Below, in pieces: positions 41,695-50,004 of a stretch of 64,000 nucleotides of DNA. Under the pieces are notes generated by a model. That model was not told where the DNA came from. It saw only the letters and a list, made by a program, of their open reading frames with translations, and ran no database searches. Numbering within the stretch: position 1 is the stretch's first letter; the number at the start of each line of letters is the position of its first letter. This DNA is from Pseudodonghicola sp048268305 (lineage in GTDB: Bacteria > Pseudomonadota > Alphaproteobacteria > Rhodobacterales > Rhodobacteraceae): assembly GCF_048268305.1 (NCBI RefSeq), contig NZ_JBLWVT010000004.1, positions 310,001 to 374,000 on the forward strand, given 5' to 3'. A program made the position numbers and the translations under genes.

Positions 41695-44115
41695 ATGCCG
41701 CCTGGTGCCCTGAAAGACGCCGTCGCGCCGGACCTTTTCGCCGATTACCGGCAGCATCCCGGTGTGGCCGATGAGCTGTTCGACGAGAACGGCCAGATGC
41801 GGCCGGTTTGGCGCCGCTTCGTCGATCGCTTCGCCCGGCTCAGCCCCGACGAGGTGCGGGCGCGGTTCGAGAAGGGCAACCAGTATCTGCGCGATGCGGG
41901 CGTGTTCTTTCGCCAGTATTCCACCGATCCGCTGGTCGAGCGGGACTGGCCGCTCAGCCATATCCCGGTGATCCTGCACGAAGACGAATGGACCCATATC
42001 TGCGAAGGGTTGACGCAGCGCGCCGATCTGCTGGAGCTGGTGATGGCCGATCTCTACGGTCCTGCGCAGCTTGTCGCCGACGACCATCTGCCGGCGGAAC
42101 TGGTGGCGCGGTCGCCGCATTGGCTACGGCCGATGGTGGGGGTGCCGCCGCGGGGTGGGCATTACCTGCATTTCCTCGCCTTCGAGATCGGCCGGTCGCC
42201 GGATGGGTCGTGGTTCGTGCTGGGGGACCGCACCCAGGCGCCCTCGGGCGCGGGCTTTGCGCTGGAAAACCGGATGGCGACAGGGCGGATTTTCCCCGAA
42301 CGCTTCCCGCGCGCCTATATCCACAAGCTTGCCGGGTTCTTCAGCAGCTTCCGCGACGCGATGGAGGCGCTGGCCGCGCCCCGGTTCGAACCGCCGCGTA
42401 CCGCAGGCATCCTGACGCCGGGGCCGTCGAACGACACCTATTACGAACATACCTATATCGCCCGCTATCTCGGCATGATGCTGCTGGAAGGCGAGGATCT
42501 GCTGGTCGAGAACGGCGAGGCGATGGTGCGTACCATCGAGGGGCCGAAACCCCTGGGCATGCTCTGGCGGCGGATCGACGCCAGCTTTGCCGATCCGCTG
42601 GAGTTCAACCACAGCTCTCACATCGGCACGCCGGGCCTGATGGAGGCGGTGCGCGCCGGCAATCTGGCGATGGCCAATGCGCTGGGCTCGGGCATCCTGG
42701 AAATGCGGGCGATGATGGCCTTCCTGCCGCGGATCTCCGAGGTGCTGACCGGCCGGCCGCTCGAATTGCCCAATATCGCCACCTGGTGGTGCGGTGGCGC
42801 GGGTGAGCGGGCCTATGTGCGCGACAACGCCCAGAACATGCTGATCGGCCCGGCGGATTCGGTCGATTTGCCATTCGATCTGGGCGCCACCATCGCGCTT
42901 GGCGGTCGGTTCAAGGGCGAGGCGGCGGGGTCGATCGCCGAATGGCTGGATCGCGACGGCGGCCGGCTGGTGGGGCAGGAGGCGGTGACGCTGTCGACCA
43001 CACCGGCCTGGCAGGACGAGGGCGAGGGCGGCCGGGTGCTGCCGCGGCCGATGACCGTTCGGGTCTTTGCCGCGCGTACCGAAGAGGGCTGGCAGTTCAT
43101 GAAGGGCGGTTATGCCCGCATCGGCCGGTCCGAGGATGCCACCGCGCTTGCGATGCAGCGGGGCGGCTCGGTCGCCGACGTCTGGGTGGTATCGGATCGC
43201 CCGGTGCACCGGGCCCCGCCGACGCTGCCGACGGGCCGCGATTTCCGCCGCGCCGCCCCGGGCATCCTGCCGGCGCGGGCGGCCGACAACCTTTATTGGC
43301 TGGGCCGCTATGTCGAGCGGACCGAAGATGCCGCGCGGCTGATCCGTGCCTATCATTTGCGGTTGGCCGAGACCGACAATCGCAACGACCCCCGGCTGAA
43401 GGCGCTGCGCGATTACCTCAAGGGCTATGGGTTCGATCTGTCGCAGACCATCCCCGAGGCGCTGATCGGTCGCATCGCCTCGGCCCGGGCCTGCGCCGGC
43501 AAGGTGCGCGACCGGTTTTCCACCGATGGCTGGGCGGCGCTGAACGACCTGCTGAAGACCGCCACCCGGATGGTTGCCTCCGCCCAGCCCGGCGACGATT
43601 GCGCCCGGGCCATGTCGGTGCTGATCCGCAAGATCGCCGGCATCACCGGTTTGGTGCATGAAAACATGTACCGGTTTTCCGGCTGGCATTTCCTCAGCCT
43701 CGGCCGCGCGCTGGAGCGGGCGGATGCCATGGCCTCGCTGCTGGCCGTCTTCACCGCCCAGGACGCGCCGCAGGGCTCGCTCGACCTGGCGGTCGAGGTG
43801 GGCGACAGCGTGATCACCCACCAGCGCCGGTTCCGGGTCGAGACCAACCGCGACACCGTGGTCGATCTGCTGGCGCTCGATGCCGATAATCCTCGGGCGC
43901 TGCTGTTCCTGATCCGGCGGCTGCGGCAATTGGCCGAGGCGCTGCCGGGCGCCCAGGTGCACGGCCGGCCGTCGCATCTGCTGCGCGCGATCCTGCCGCT
44001 TGAGGCGGAGATGACCTGCGCCAGCACCACCGAGCTTTCGACCAAGCGGTTGTGGCGGTTGCGCGCCGAGCTGGCCGAGATCTCTGACCGCCTGTCCACC
44101 TCCTATCTGCGGTGA
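41695..44115 (+). CDS. Circularly permuted ATP-grasp protein fused to an alpha-E domain
   Basis: An 806-residue fusion. Residues about 60-500 are a circularly permuted ATP-grasp ligase (DUF404/DUF407 type; LGMLWRRIDASFADPLEFN and GTPGLMEAVRAGNLAMANALGSG). Residues about 522-806 are the helical alpha-E domain (DUF403), starting RAADNLYWLGRYVERTEDAARLI. In many bacteria these are two genes. ATP-grasp enzymes make amide bonds from a carboxylate and an amine, so it is predicted to form what the flanking transglutaminases cut. The next gene starts 4 bases after its stop. Confidence 0.9.
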   Translation: MPPGALKDAVAPDLFADYRQHPGVADELFDENGQMRPVWRRFVDRFARLSPDEVRARFEKGNQYLRDAGVFFRQYSTDPLVERDWPLSHIPVILHEDEWTHICEGLTQRADLLELVMADLYGPAQLVADDHLPAELVARSPHWLRPMVGVPPRGGHYLHFLAFEIGRSPDGSWFVLGDRTQAPSGAGFALENRMATGRIFPERFPRAYIHKLAGFFSSFRDAMEALAAPRFEPPRTAGILTPGPSNDTYYEHTYIARYLGMMLLEGEDLLVENGEAMVRTIEGPKPLGMLWRRIDASFADPLEFNHSSHIGTPGLMEAVRAGNLAMANALGSGILEMRAMMAFLPRISEVLTGRPLELPNIATWWCGGAGERAYVRDNAQNMLIGPADSVDLPFDLGATIALGGRFKGEAAGSIAEWLDRDGGRLVGQEAVTLSTTPAWQDEGEGGRVLPRPMTVRVFAARTEEGWQFMKGGYARIGRSEDATALAMQRGGSVADVWVVSDRPVHRAPPTLPTGRDFRRAAPGILPARAADNLYWLGRYVERTEDAARLIRAYHLRLAETDNRNDPRLKALRDYLKGYGFDLSQTIPEALIGRIASARACAGKVRDRFSTDGWAALNDLLKTATRMVASAQPGDDCARAMSVLIRKIAGITGLVHENMYRFSGWHFLSLGRALERADAMASLLAVFTAQDAPQGSLDLAVEVGDSVITHQRRFRVETNRDTVVDLLALDADNPRALLFLIRRLRQLAEALPGAQVHGRPSHLLRAILPLEAEMTCASTTELSTKRLWRLRAELAEISDRLSTSYLR

Positions 44116-44119
44116 TCCG

Positions 44120-45019
44120 ATGCTCTATGATATCAAGCTGACGATCGACTACAGCTACAACGCCGGATCGGACCGGGCCCGCAACATCCTGCGGCTGCTG
44201 CCTTCGGACATCCCCGGGGTGCAAAAGGTGCGTCGGCGTCTGCTTGAGGTGACGCCGCGCCCGGACGAGCGGCATGACCGGGTGGATTTCTTCGGCAATG
44301 CCACCAGCATGGTCGCCTGGCACCAGCCGATCGAGGCGGTGGAGCTGAGCCTCTCGGCGCAGGTGGAGCGGATCGCGGTGCCGAAGCCCTTCGACCTCTC
44401 GGCGCCGCTCGGCCGGCTGGGACAGGAACTGGCGGGGGTGCATTCGCTTGCCCCCGGCGCGCCGCATCACTTCAGCGCCACCTCGCCGATGGTCGGCCCG
44501 ATGATCGAGACGACGAAATACGCCCGCGCCCTGTTGCGCCCCGGCATGACGGCGCTGCAGGCGGTCGAGGCGGTGGGCCATGCGCTGAACCGTGACATGA
44601 GCTTCGATCCCGAGGCGACCACCGTCGACACCCCGCCGGCCGAGGCTTTCGCCAAGCGGCATGGGGTCTGCCAGGATTTCACCCATATCATGATCGCCGC
44701 CCTGCGCGGGCTCGGGGTGCCGGCCGGCTATGTCTCGGGCTTTCTGCGGACCTTTCCGCCGCCGGGCCAGCCGCGTCTGGAAGGCGCCGATGCGATGCAT
44801 GCCTGGGTGCGGGCCTGGGTCGGGCAGGAAATGGGCTGGGTCGAATTCGACCCGACCAACGACCAATATGCCGGCACCGATTACATCACCGTCGGCCATG
44901 GCCGCGACTATGGCGATGTCGCCCCGGTGCGGGGCGCCATGCGCTCTTCCGGCGGACAGGAAAGCCATCAGGCCGTCGATGTCATCCCGCTGGAGACGGC
45001 GCCGGCCAAATCAGGCTGA
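44120..45019 (+). CDS. Transglutaminase-like cysteine peptidase
   Basis: A 299-residue protein with the N-terminal beta domain (about 1-90) and the transglutaminase-like core: Cys184 in HGVCQDFTH, His227 in AMHAWV and Asp244 in EFDPTND. All three catalytic residues are intact. It is the third member of the transglutaminase/ATP-grasp operon. No signal peptide is visible, so it should act in the cytoplasm. The proteasome-like peptidase sometimes linked to this operon is not encoded nearby. Confidence 0.9.
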   Translation: MLYDIKLTIDYSYNAGSDRARNILRLLPSDIPGVQKVRRRLLEVTPRPDERHDRVDFFGNATSMVAWHQPIEAVELSLSAQVERIAVPKPFDLSAPLGRLGQELAGVHSLAPGAPHHFSATSPMVGPMIETTKYARALLRPGMTALQAVEAVGHALNRDMSFDPEATTVDTPPAEAFAKRHGVCQDFTHIMIAALRGLGVPAGYVSGFLRTFPPPGQPRLEGADAMHAWVRAWVGQEMGWVEFDPTNDQYAGTDYITVGHGRDYGDVAPVRGAMRSSGGQESHQAVDVIPLETAPAKSG

Positions 45020-45028
45020 CGGGCTGTT

Positions 45029-46771
45029 TCAGGCTTGCGATGGCGGCACCGGCTTGCCACACCTCTGGTGTGGGAGGGGTAGGGCGATCAGCCCTGCAAC
45101 GCAGGAGCGAGCAATATGATTTTTCCGAACACCGCCATTCTGGGCGCCGGCACCATCGGCATGAGCTGGGCCGCGCTTTTCGCCGCCACGGGCCGCAAGG
45201 TGGCGATCTACGACCCGGCGCCCACCGCCGAGGCGCATGTGAAACATTTCTTCGAGACCTCGGCCGAGACCCTGCGCAAACTGGAGTGGGAACAGGCGGG
45301 CGATACCAGTGGGCTGCGCTTTACCACCGATCCGGCCGAGGCGGTGGCGGGCGCCGATTTCATCCAGGAAAGCGTGCCCGAGCGGATCGCGATCAAGCAT
45401 GACCTCTACCGCGCCATCGAACCGGCGCTCGCCAAGGGGGCGATCATCGGCACCTCGACTTCCGGCTTGAAGCTGTCGGAATTGCAGGAGGGGTTCGAAA
45501 ACCCCGGCCGGCTGGTGCTGGCGCATCCCTTCAACCCGCCGCATCTGATCCCGCTGGTCGAGATGCTGGCGAATGACAAGACCGACGCCGACGTGCTGGA
45601 TGCGGCGCAGGGGTTCTATGAAAGCCTCGGCAAGGTCTGCGTGCGGCTGCACAAGGAGGTGCCGGGCCATATCGCCAACCGGCTGCAGGCGGCGATCTGG
45701 CGCGAGGCGATCAACCTGGCGGTCGAGGGGGTCGCCAGCGTCGGCGATATCGACAAGGCGGTGACCTATGGGCCGGGGCTGCGCTGGGCGGCGATGGGCC
45801 CCACCTGCCTGTTCCATCTGGGCGGCGGCGAGGGCGGCATCCGCGCCTTCTGCGATCACCTCGGCCCGGCGCTGAAAACCTGGTGGGACGATCTGGGCCA
45901 CCCCGACCTGACCCCCGCCGTGGTCGACACGCTGGAGGCCGGCATCCGCGAGGAAACCCACGGCCAGTCGCTGGAAGAGCTTGCGGCGCGGCGGGATGAT
46001 CTGGTGCTGAGCTATATTCGCAAGCTGACCGCCAAGGACTGAGGGTTCAGGCCTGACCGTGAACCCCTCGGGTCGGAAGCGGACGTGGGCGTCCGGCCCG
46101 CGTGGGTCCAGAAGATAGAGATTGGCGCGCGCTTCCAGATAGGCGCGCCAATTCGTTTCGGGCAGTTCGCTTGTCAACAATCCGTAGGTTTGCTTCAGGT
46201 ACTGGCCCAGCCGGGCAATCGGCATGCCGTGATCCCTGTTGCCATGCTGTTGGATCAGATGGCGGATCTGACGGTCGATCTTGCCGGGGCAGGGGGTGAG
46301 GGCGTCAGTCACTTCGGCCGTTGGCGCGAGGGTTCTGTCGCGGGCGCAATGGGTTTCGATCCTGGGGGTGGCGACGGATCCCAGTTCGATGAAATGGCCG
46401 CAGGCCTCGCGGAAATGCGGTGACGCCTTGGCCTCTCCGGCGCCGACGATCTGCAGGCCGCGTTCGCGAAGGCGCAGCGCCAGATGGCTGAAATCCCCGT
46501 CCGAGCTGGCCAGCACCAGCGCCTCGACCTCGGCCTCCAGCGCCAGTTCCATCGCGTCCGCCGTCAGCAACAGATCGGTCGCATTCTTGCCGCTGCCGGC
46601 ATGGACATGGCGGAAGCCCGGCACTGCCTGCCATCCCGGCAGGCGGGAGAAGTCGCCATAGACCCGCAGCACCGCGGGCAGGCCAAGTGCCGCGCCGATC
46701 CGGCGCAGCTCCGGCGCGTGAGCCGCGCTCAGGTGGTCGCCATCGACCAATACTGCGATCCGCTGGTTCAT
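45029..46771 (-). CDS. NYN-domain RNase-like protein with LOTUS/OST-HTH domain, reading frame without its expected stop
   Basis: Residues 1-110 are an NYN (PIN-like) domain with the acidic residues of the active site: VLVDGDHL, NATDLLLTADAME and LASSDGDFSHL. Residues about 160-245 are an OST-HTH/LOTUS RNA-binding domain. Homology-like sequence stops near 46045, where the frame would be expected to end. Instead it stays open for another 1 kb, antisense to the dehydrogenase, to 45029. A TGA lies in another frame exactly at the expected end. The extension is probably not natural: a frameshift or lost stop is likely. Only 46045-46771 is well supported. Confidence 0.6.
   Translation of the reverse strand: MNQRIAVLVDGDHLSAAHAPELRRIGAALGLPAVLRVYGDFSRLPGWQAVPGFRHVHAGSGKNATDLLLTADAMELALEAEVEALVLASSDGDFSHLALRLRERGLQIVGAGEAKASPHFREACGHFIELGSVATPRIETHCARDRTLAPTAEVTDALTPCPGKIDRQIRHLIQQHGNRDHGMPIARLGQYLKQTYGLLTSELPETNWRAYLEARANLYLLDPRGPDAHVRFRPEGFTVRPEPSVLGGQLANIAQHQIIPPRRKLFQRLAVGFLADAGLQRVDHGGGQVGVAQIVPPGFQRRAEVIAEGADAALAAAQMEQAGGAHRRPAQPRPIGHRLVDIADAGDPLDRQVDRLAPDRRLQPVGDMARHLLVQPHADLAEAFIEPLRRIQHVGVGLVIRQHLDQRDQMRRVEGMRQHQPAGVFEPLLQFRQLQAGSRGADDRPLGERRFDGAVEVMLDRDPLGHAFLDEIGARHRLGRIGGKAQPTGIARLFPLQFAQGLGRGLEEMFHMRLGGGRRVVDRHLAARGGEKRGPAHADGAGAQNGGVRKNHIARSCVAGLIALPLPHQRCGKPVPPSQA
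45116..46042 (+). CDS. 3-hydroxyacyl-CoA dehydrogenase family, L-carnitine-dehydrogenase-like
   Basis: A 308-residue NAD-dependent dehydrogenase. The N-terminal Rossmann motif is LGAGTIGMSWAALFAATG; the family block AHPFNPPHLIPLVE and the catalytic His region precede the helical C-terminal domain. The pattern fits carnitine or hydroxyacid dehydrogenases as well as hydroxyacyl-CoA dehydrogenases. It lies 96 bp after the transglutaminase operon and may be independent of it. A minus-strand frame from the NYN gene runs through it. Confidence 0.86.
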   Translation: MIFPNTAILGAGTIGMSWAALFAATGRKVAIYDPAPTAEAHVKHFFETSAETLRKLEWEQAGDTSGLRFTTDPAEAVAGADFIQESVPERIAIKHDLYRAIEPALAKGAIIGTSTSGLKLSELQEGFENPGRLVLAHPFNPPHLIPLVEMLANDKTDADVLDAAQGFYESLGKVCVRLHKEVPGHIANRLQAAIWREAINLAVEGVASVGDIDKAVTYGPGLRWAAMGPTCLFHLGGGEGGIRAFCDHLGPALKTWWDDLGHPDLTPAVVDTLEAGIREETHGQSLEELAARRDDLVLSYIRKLTAKD

Positions 46772-46849
46772 CTTTGCCCTCCTGCCGGTGCATCACCGGA
46801 CAGTGGGCATAGTGGGCAAACCCGGCCAAAGTTGGGCGGCAAGGCGGCG

Positions 46850-48160
46850 TCAGTAGACCTCGGCATAGGCGGCGCAGCGGGTGGCCTCGTCCTTGCCCTC
46901 GACCACTGCCAGTTCGCCGCGCTTGTGGGCGGCATAGACGGCGGCGAAGCCTTCGGGGAACCAGCCGGTGACGGTGGCGTTCGCCTCGAATCGGGCCAGT
47001 GCCTGGGGCAGGGTCTCCGGCAGGCGGATATAGCCGCGCGCGGCCAGCTCTGCCGGCGGCAGGGCAGACAGGTCTTCTTCGGTCACCTTGGGGGCGGCAA
47101 GCCCTTCCTCGATGCCCTGGGTGCCGGCATGCAGGATCGCGGCCAGCGCCAGATGCGGCGAGGCGGCGGCATCGGCGGCGCGGAATTCGAAATTGTACTG
47201 CCGGGCGATGCCCTCGGGTTCTTGCGCCGTCACCGGGCAGATCCGGACCGAGGCCTCGCGGTCGCGGAACCCGAGGTTGTTATAGGCCGCGCTCCAGCGA
47301 TGCGGGGTCAGCCGCAGATAGGAGATATCCGAGGGCGCGGTCAGCGCCAGGATGCTGTCGAGGTATTTCAGAACCCCGGCGATGAAGGCGCCGGTCACCG
47401 CCGACATCCCGGCGGGGCCATTGGCGTCCCAGGTCACCGGCCGGCCATCGGCATCGCGAAAGCTGATGTGGATATGCACGCCGTTGCCGACGCCGGCGCT
47501 GTCCTGGATCGGGCTGAAGGTCGCCGCCTCGCCGCAGCGCCGGGCGGTTGCCCGGGTGACCTCGCGCAGGATCGCGGCCTCGTCGGCGGCACGCAGCCCA
47601 AGCGTCGGGTCGACGGTGACCTCGTATTGCGCGGCGCCATATTCCTTCATGAAGGTGTCGATCCCGAGCCCGGCCTGACGCAGCGCCGCCATCACTGCCT
47701 CGCCCATGCCGCGCCGGGCGGAGAAACCGGCCATCGCATAGGCGGCGGGCGCCTCGGTGACGCCCTTGATCTGGAACTCGTGTTCAAAGGCGACGTAGGG
47801 GCGGATGCCCGCGACCCGCTCCAGCCGGTCAAGCGCGCCCTTCAGGATCGAGCGGGTGCAGCAGCCCCAGGGGGTGCCGTCAAGTTCGCGGATATCGCCC
47901 AGCATGAAGCGTTCGACCGGGCCGCCATCCTCGAAATCCAGCGTCACCGCCGCCTCGGGATCGGGCAGCAGTACCAGATCGCCGAGCGCGCCGAAGGGCC
48001 CCTGGGCGATGGCGTCGAAACAGGTGATCATCACGTTGGTCGGGGTCCAGCCGACGCCCTTCTTCAGCCGGCTCTCGACATCGGCCAGCGGAAAGGACTT
48101 GCCCCGCAGCCGTCCGGCAAGATCGGAGGTTGCGGCGAATACAAGCGGTTCAGCGATCAT
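46850..48160 (-). CDS. Glutamine-synthetase-family ligase
   Basis: A 436-residue member of the glutamine synthetase superfamily. Metal-binding E-x-E is FEHEFQ, and NGVHIHISF and the R-rich NNLGFRDREASVRICP loop match the catalytic core. It is short at the N-terminus and divergent from GlnA, more like gamma-glutamyl-amine ligases (PuuA-type). It overlaps the end of the rpiR gene by 11 bases, so the regulator and ligase are co-transcribed. It probably glutamylates an amine or amino compound handled by the divergent operon. Confidence 0.85.
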   Translation of the reverse strand: MIAEPLVFAATSDLAGRLRGKSFPLADVESRLKKGVGWTPTNVMITCFDAIAQGPFGALGDLVLLPDPEAAVTLDFEDGGPVERFMLGDIRELDGTPWGCCTRSILKGALDRLERVAGIRPYVAFEHEFQIKGVTEAPAAYAMAGFSARRGMGEAVMAALRQAGLGIDTFMKEYGAAQYEVTVDPTLGLRAADEAAILREVTRATARRCGEAATFSPIQDSAGVGNGVHIHISFRDADGRPVTWDANGPAGMSAVTGAFIAGVLKYLDSILALTAPSDISYLRLTPHRWSAAYNNLGFRDREASVRICPVTAQEPEGIARQYNFEFRAADAAASPHLALAAILHAGTQGIEEGLAAPKVTEEDLSALPPAELAARGYIRLPETLPQALARFEANATVTGWFPEGFAAVYAAHKRGELAVVEGKDEATRCAAYAEVY

Positions 48161-49004
48161 CTTCGGGGTCTCCAAAATCCAGCCGCAGCGAATCCCATGT
48201 CTCGATCCGCTTGCGGGTTTCATCCCAGTTGGTTTCGGCAATCCGGGTCACGATGGCCTCGGCCAGGGCCAGCGCCCCGGCATAGCTGTCCCACAGCGTG
48301 CCGTTGTCTATCGGCACCGCCAGCACGTCGCGCGCATGGCGCGAGATCGGCGATAGCCATTTGTCTGTCATCAGCAGGATATGCGCGTTGGCGTTGCCGT
48401 CGGCCTGTTCGGCCAGCCGCAGCAACGCCTTCTGATAGCGACGGAAATCGGCGATGAAGAGGATATCGCGCGGTTTCATCCGCAGGACGTATTCTGGCCA
48501 GACCTCAGGATCGGCGGGGATGTGATAGACCTTGGCGCGGAACTGCCGCAGGTGAAACGACAGGTAATGCGCGATCGAGGTGCTCATCCGCCCGCCGATC
48601 AGATAGATCGCCCGCTTGCGGTCGGTCAGCAGGCCGCAGACCCGGTCGAACTGGGCCTCGCCCACCGCGTCGGCGGTTTCCGACACCAACTGGGCCGAAC
48701 GGTCCATGAAATCATGCAGGAAGGCATCGCGGAACGGGCGCGAGGTCTTTTGCAGATCGACCGGTGACCGCTGGCCCTCTTTCAGCTCTGCAATCAGATG
48801 CTGCTGGAAGTCCTGATAGCCCTGAAACCCCAGCTTGGTGACGAAGCGCGAGATTGTCGGCGACGAAATCCTGGTGCGCTCGGCCAGGCCCTGGATCGGT
48901 TCGAGCCCGGCGAAGGGGTAATCCGCCAGAATCGCCGAGGCCAGCCGGCGTTCGGTCGCGGTCAGCCCGTCGGCCAGATCTTCAATGCGTTTGCGTACCT
49001 GCAT
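48150..49004 (-). CDS. RpiR/MurR-family transcriptional regulator
   Basis: A 284-residue regulator with an N-terminal HTH_6 domain (residues 1-75; TRISSPTISRFVTKLGFQGYQDFQ) and a C-terminal SIS domain (about 125-255; YLIGGRMSTSIAHYLSF) that senses a metabolite. ATG at 49004 is preceded by AGGAGATG; a longer frame to 49073 is rejected. It is divergent from the amidohydrolase operon across an AT-rich region with an inverted repeat, so it likely controls both directions. Confidence 0.9.
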   Translation of the reverse strand: MQVRKRIEDLADGLTATERRLASAILADYPFAGLEPIQGLAERTRISSPTISRFVTKLGFQGYQDFQQHLIAELKEGQRSPVDLQKTSRPFRDAFLHDFMDRSAQLVSETADAVGEAQFDRVCGLLTDRKRAIYLIGGRMSTSIAHYLSFHLRQFRAKVYHIPADPEVWPEYVLRMKPRDILFIADFRRYQKALLRLAEQADGNANAHILLMTDKWLSPISRHARDVLAVPIDNGTLWDSYAGALALAEAIVTRIAETNWDETRKRIETWDSLRLDFGDPEDDR

Positions 49005-49031
49005 GTCATCTCCTGTGCATTGAACAAAGCT

Positions 49032-49100
49032 GGATGAAAAAAATAAGTCAATATCCATCACGAATGTTGACACTGAAAATATTTGATCGTTTCTTCATCC
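49032..49100. promoter_or_regulatory. Inverted repeat and promoter elements in the rpiR divergent region
   Basis: GGATGAAAAAA (49032-49042) is repeated inverted as TTTCTTCATCC (49090-49100), matching at 10 of 11 positions. Between them is a perfect -35 TTGACA (49067-49072, plus strand), and on the minus strand TTGACT lies at 49055-49050. No good -10 follows on either strand, which fits activator-dependent promoters. The stretch is strikingly AT-rich. Confidence 0.5.
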
Positions 49101-49221
49101 CCAAGAAAAACTCGGAATCGTATTTCGTGCCAAAGGGTTATGTCTTTGGCCGGTGCGGGGAGGCTTGTGTCTTCCCGGCGGATAAGCTGTGCGGTTTCAA
49201 CATGAAAGTCCAGCAGACCAG

Positions 49222-50004
49222 ATGACGGAAAGACTTGCAGATATCGCCCCTCACGCCCTGCTCGGCGCCGGTGATCCGGCGCCGGTCGAAGTGATCAATC
49301 CCGACAGCGATCTGCCGCTGGTGCTGGTCTGCGAACATGCGGGGCAGGCGATTCCGGCGCGGCTTGGCGATCTGGGGCTGCAGCCCGGAGAGATCGACCT
49401 GCACATCGGCTGGGATATCGGGGCGGAGGCGGTGGCGCGGCTCTTGGCCGGCCATCTGGGCGCGCCGCTGGTGGTGCAGCGCTACAGCCGGCTGGTGATC
49501 GACTGCAACCGCCCGCCCGAGGCGGCGGATTCCATCCCCCCGGTCAGCGACCGGGTGCCGGTGCCCGCGAATGCGCTGCTGAGCGCGGCGGATCGCGCCG
49601 CCCGGGTGGCCGAGATCTTCGCTCCCTTCCACGCCGCGGTGGAACAGGTGGTTCAGGCCCATCCCCGCCGCGCCGCCTTCGCCATTCACAGCTTTACCCC
49701 GGCGATGCAGGGCGTCGCCCGGCCCTGGGACATCGGCTTTCTGTTCCGCAACGATACCGCCACCTCTGGGCGGCTGGCCGCCCAGATTGCCCGGATGCGC
49801 CCCGATTGGGTGATCGGGATGAACCAGCCCTATCTGGTCGATGACTTGTCGGACTTCTTCGTGCCGCGTCATGGCGAGGCGCGCGGGCTGGCGCACAGCC
49901 TGATCGAAATCCGCAACGACCATCTGCGCGATGCCGATGGTCAGGCGCTTTGGGCCGCGGTGCTGGCCGAGGCGATCACCAACGTAATGGGAGAGATTGA
50001 ATGA
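49222..50004 (+). CDS. N-formylglutamate amidohydrolase family protein
   Basis: A 260-residue zinc amidohydrolase of the HutG/FGase family. Family blocks are LVCEHAGQAIP, DCNRPP, AFAIHSFTPAM and the C-terminal EIRNDH. FGase removes formate from N-formylglutamate in histidine degradation, but no hut genes are here; related members hydrolyse other N-acyl or gamma-glutamyl compounds. ATG at 49222 is chosen over an upstream in-frame start because MTERLADIAPHALL begins the family-like sequence. The next gene overlaps by ATGA. Confidence 0.86.
   Translation: MTERLADIAPHALLGAGDPAPVEVINPDSDLPLVLVCEHAGQAIPARLGDLGLQPGEIDLHIGWDIGAEAVARLLAGHLGAPLVVQRYSRLVIDCNRPPEAADSIPPVSDRVPVPANALLSAADRAARVAEIFAPFHAAVEQVVQAHPRRAAFAIHSFTPAMQGVARPWDIGFLFRNDTATSGRLAAQIARMRPDWVIGMNQPYLVDDLSDFFVPRHGEARGLAHSLIEIRNDHLRDADGQALWAAVLAEAITNVMGEIE

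Noticed and set aside
38763..41696. A 977-codon minus-strand frame opposite the transglutaminase-DUF2126 gene
   Set aside because: Long antisense frames are expected where third positions are almost all G or C; composition is Arg/Gly/His-rich without domain motifs, and the plus-strand gene has an intact catalytic triad.
42124..43977. A 617-codon minus-strand frame opposite the ATP-grasp/alpha-E gene
   Set aside because: Same antisense effect; no recognisable motif.
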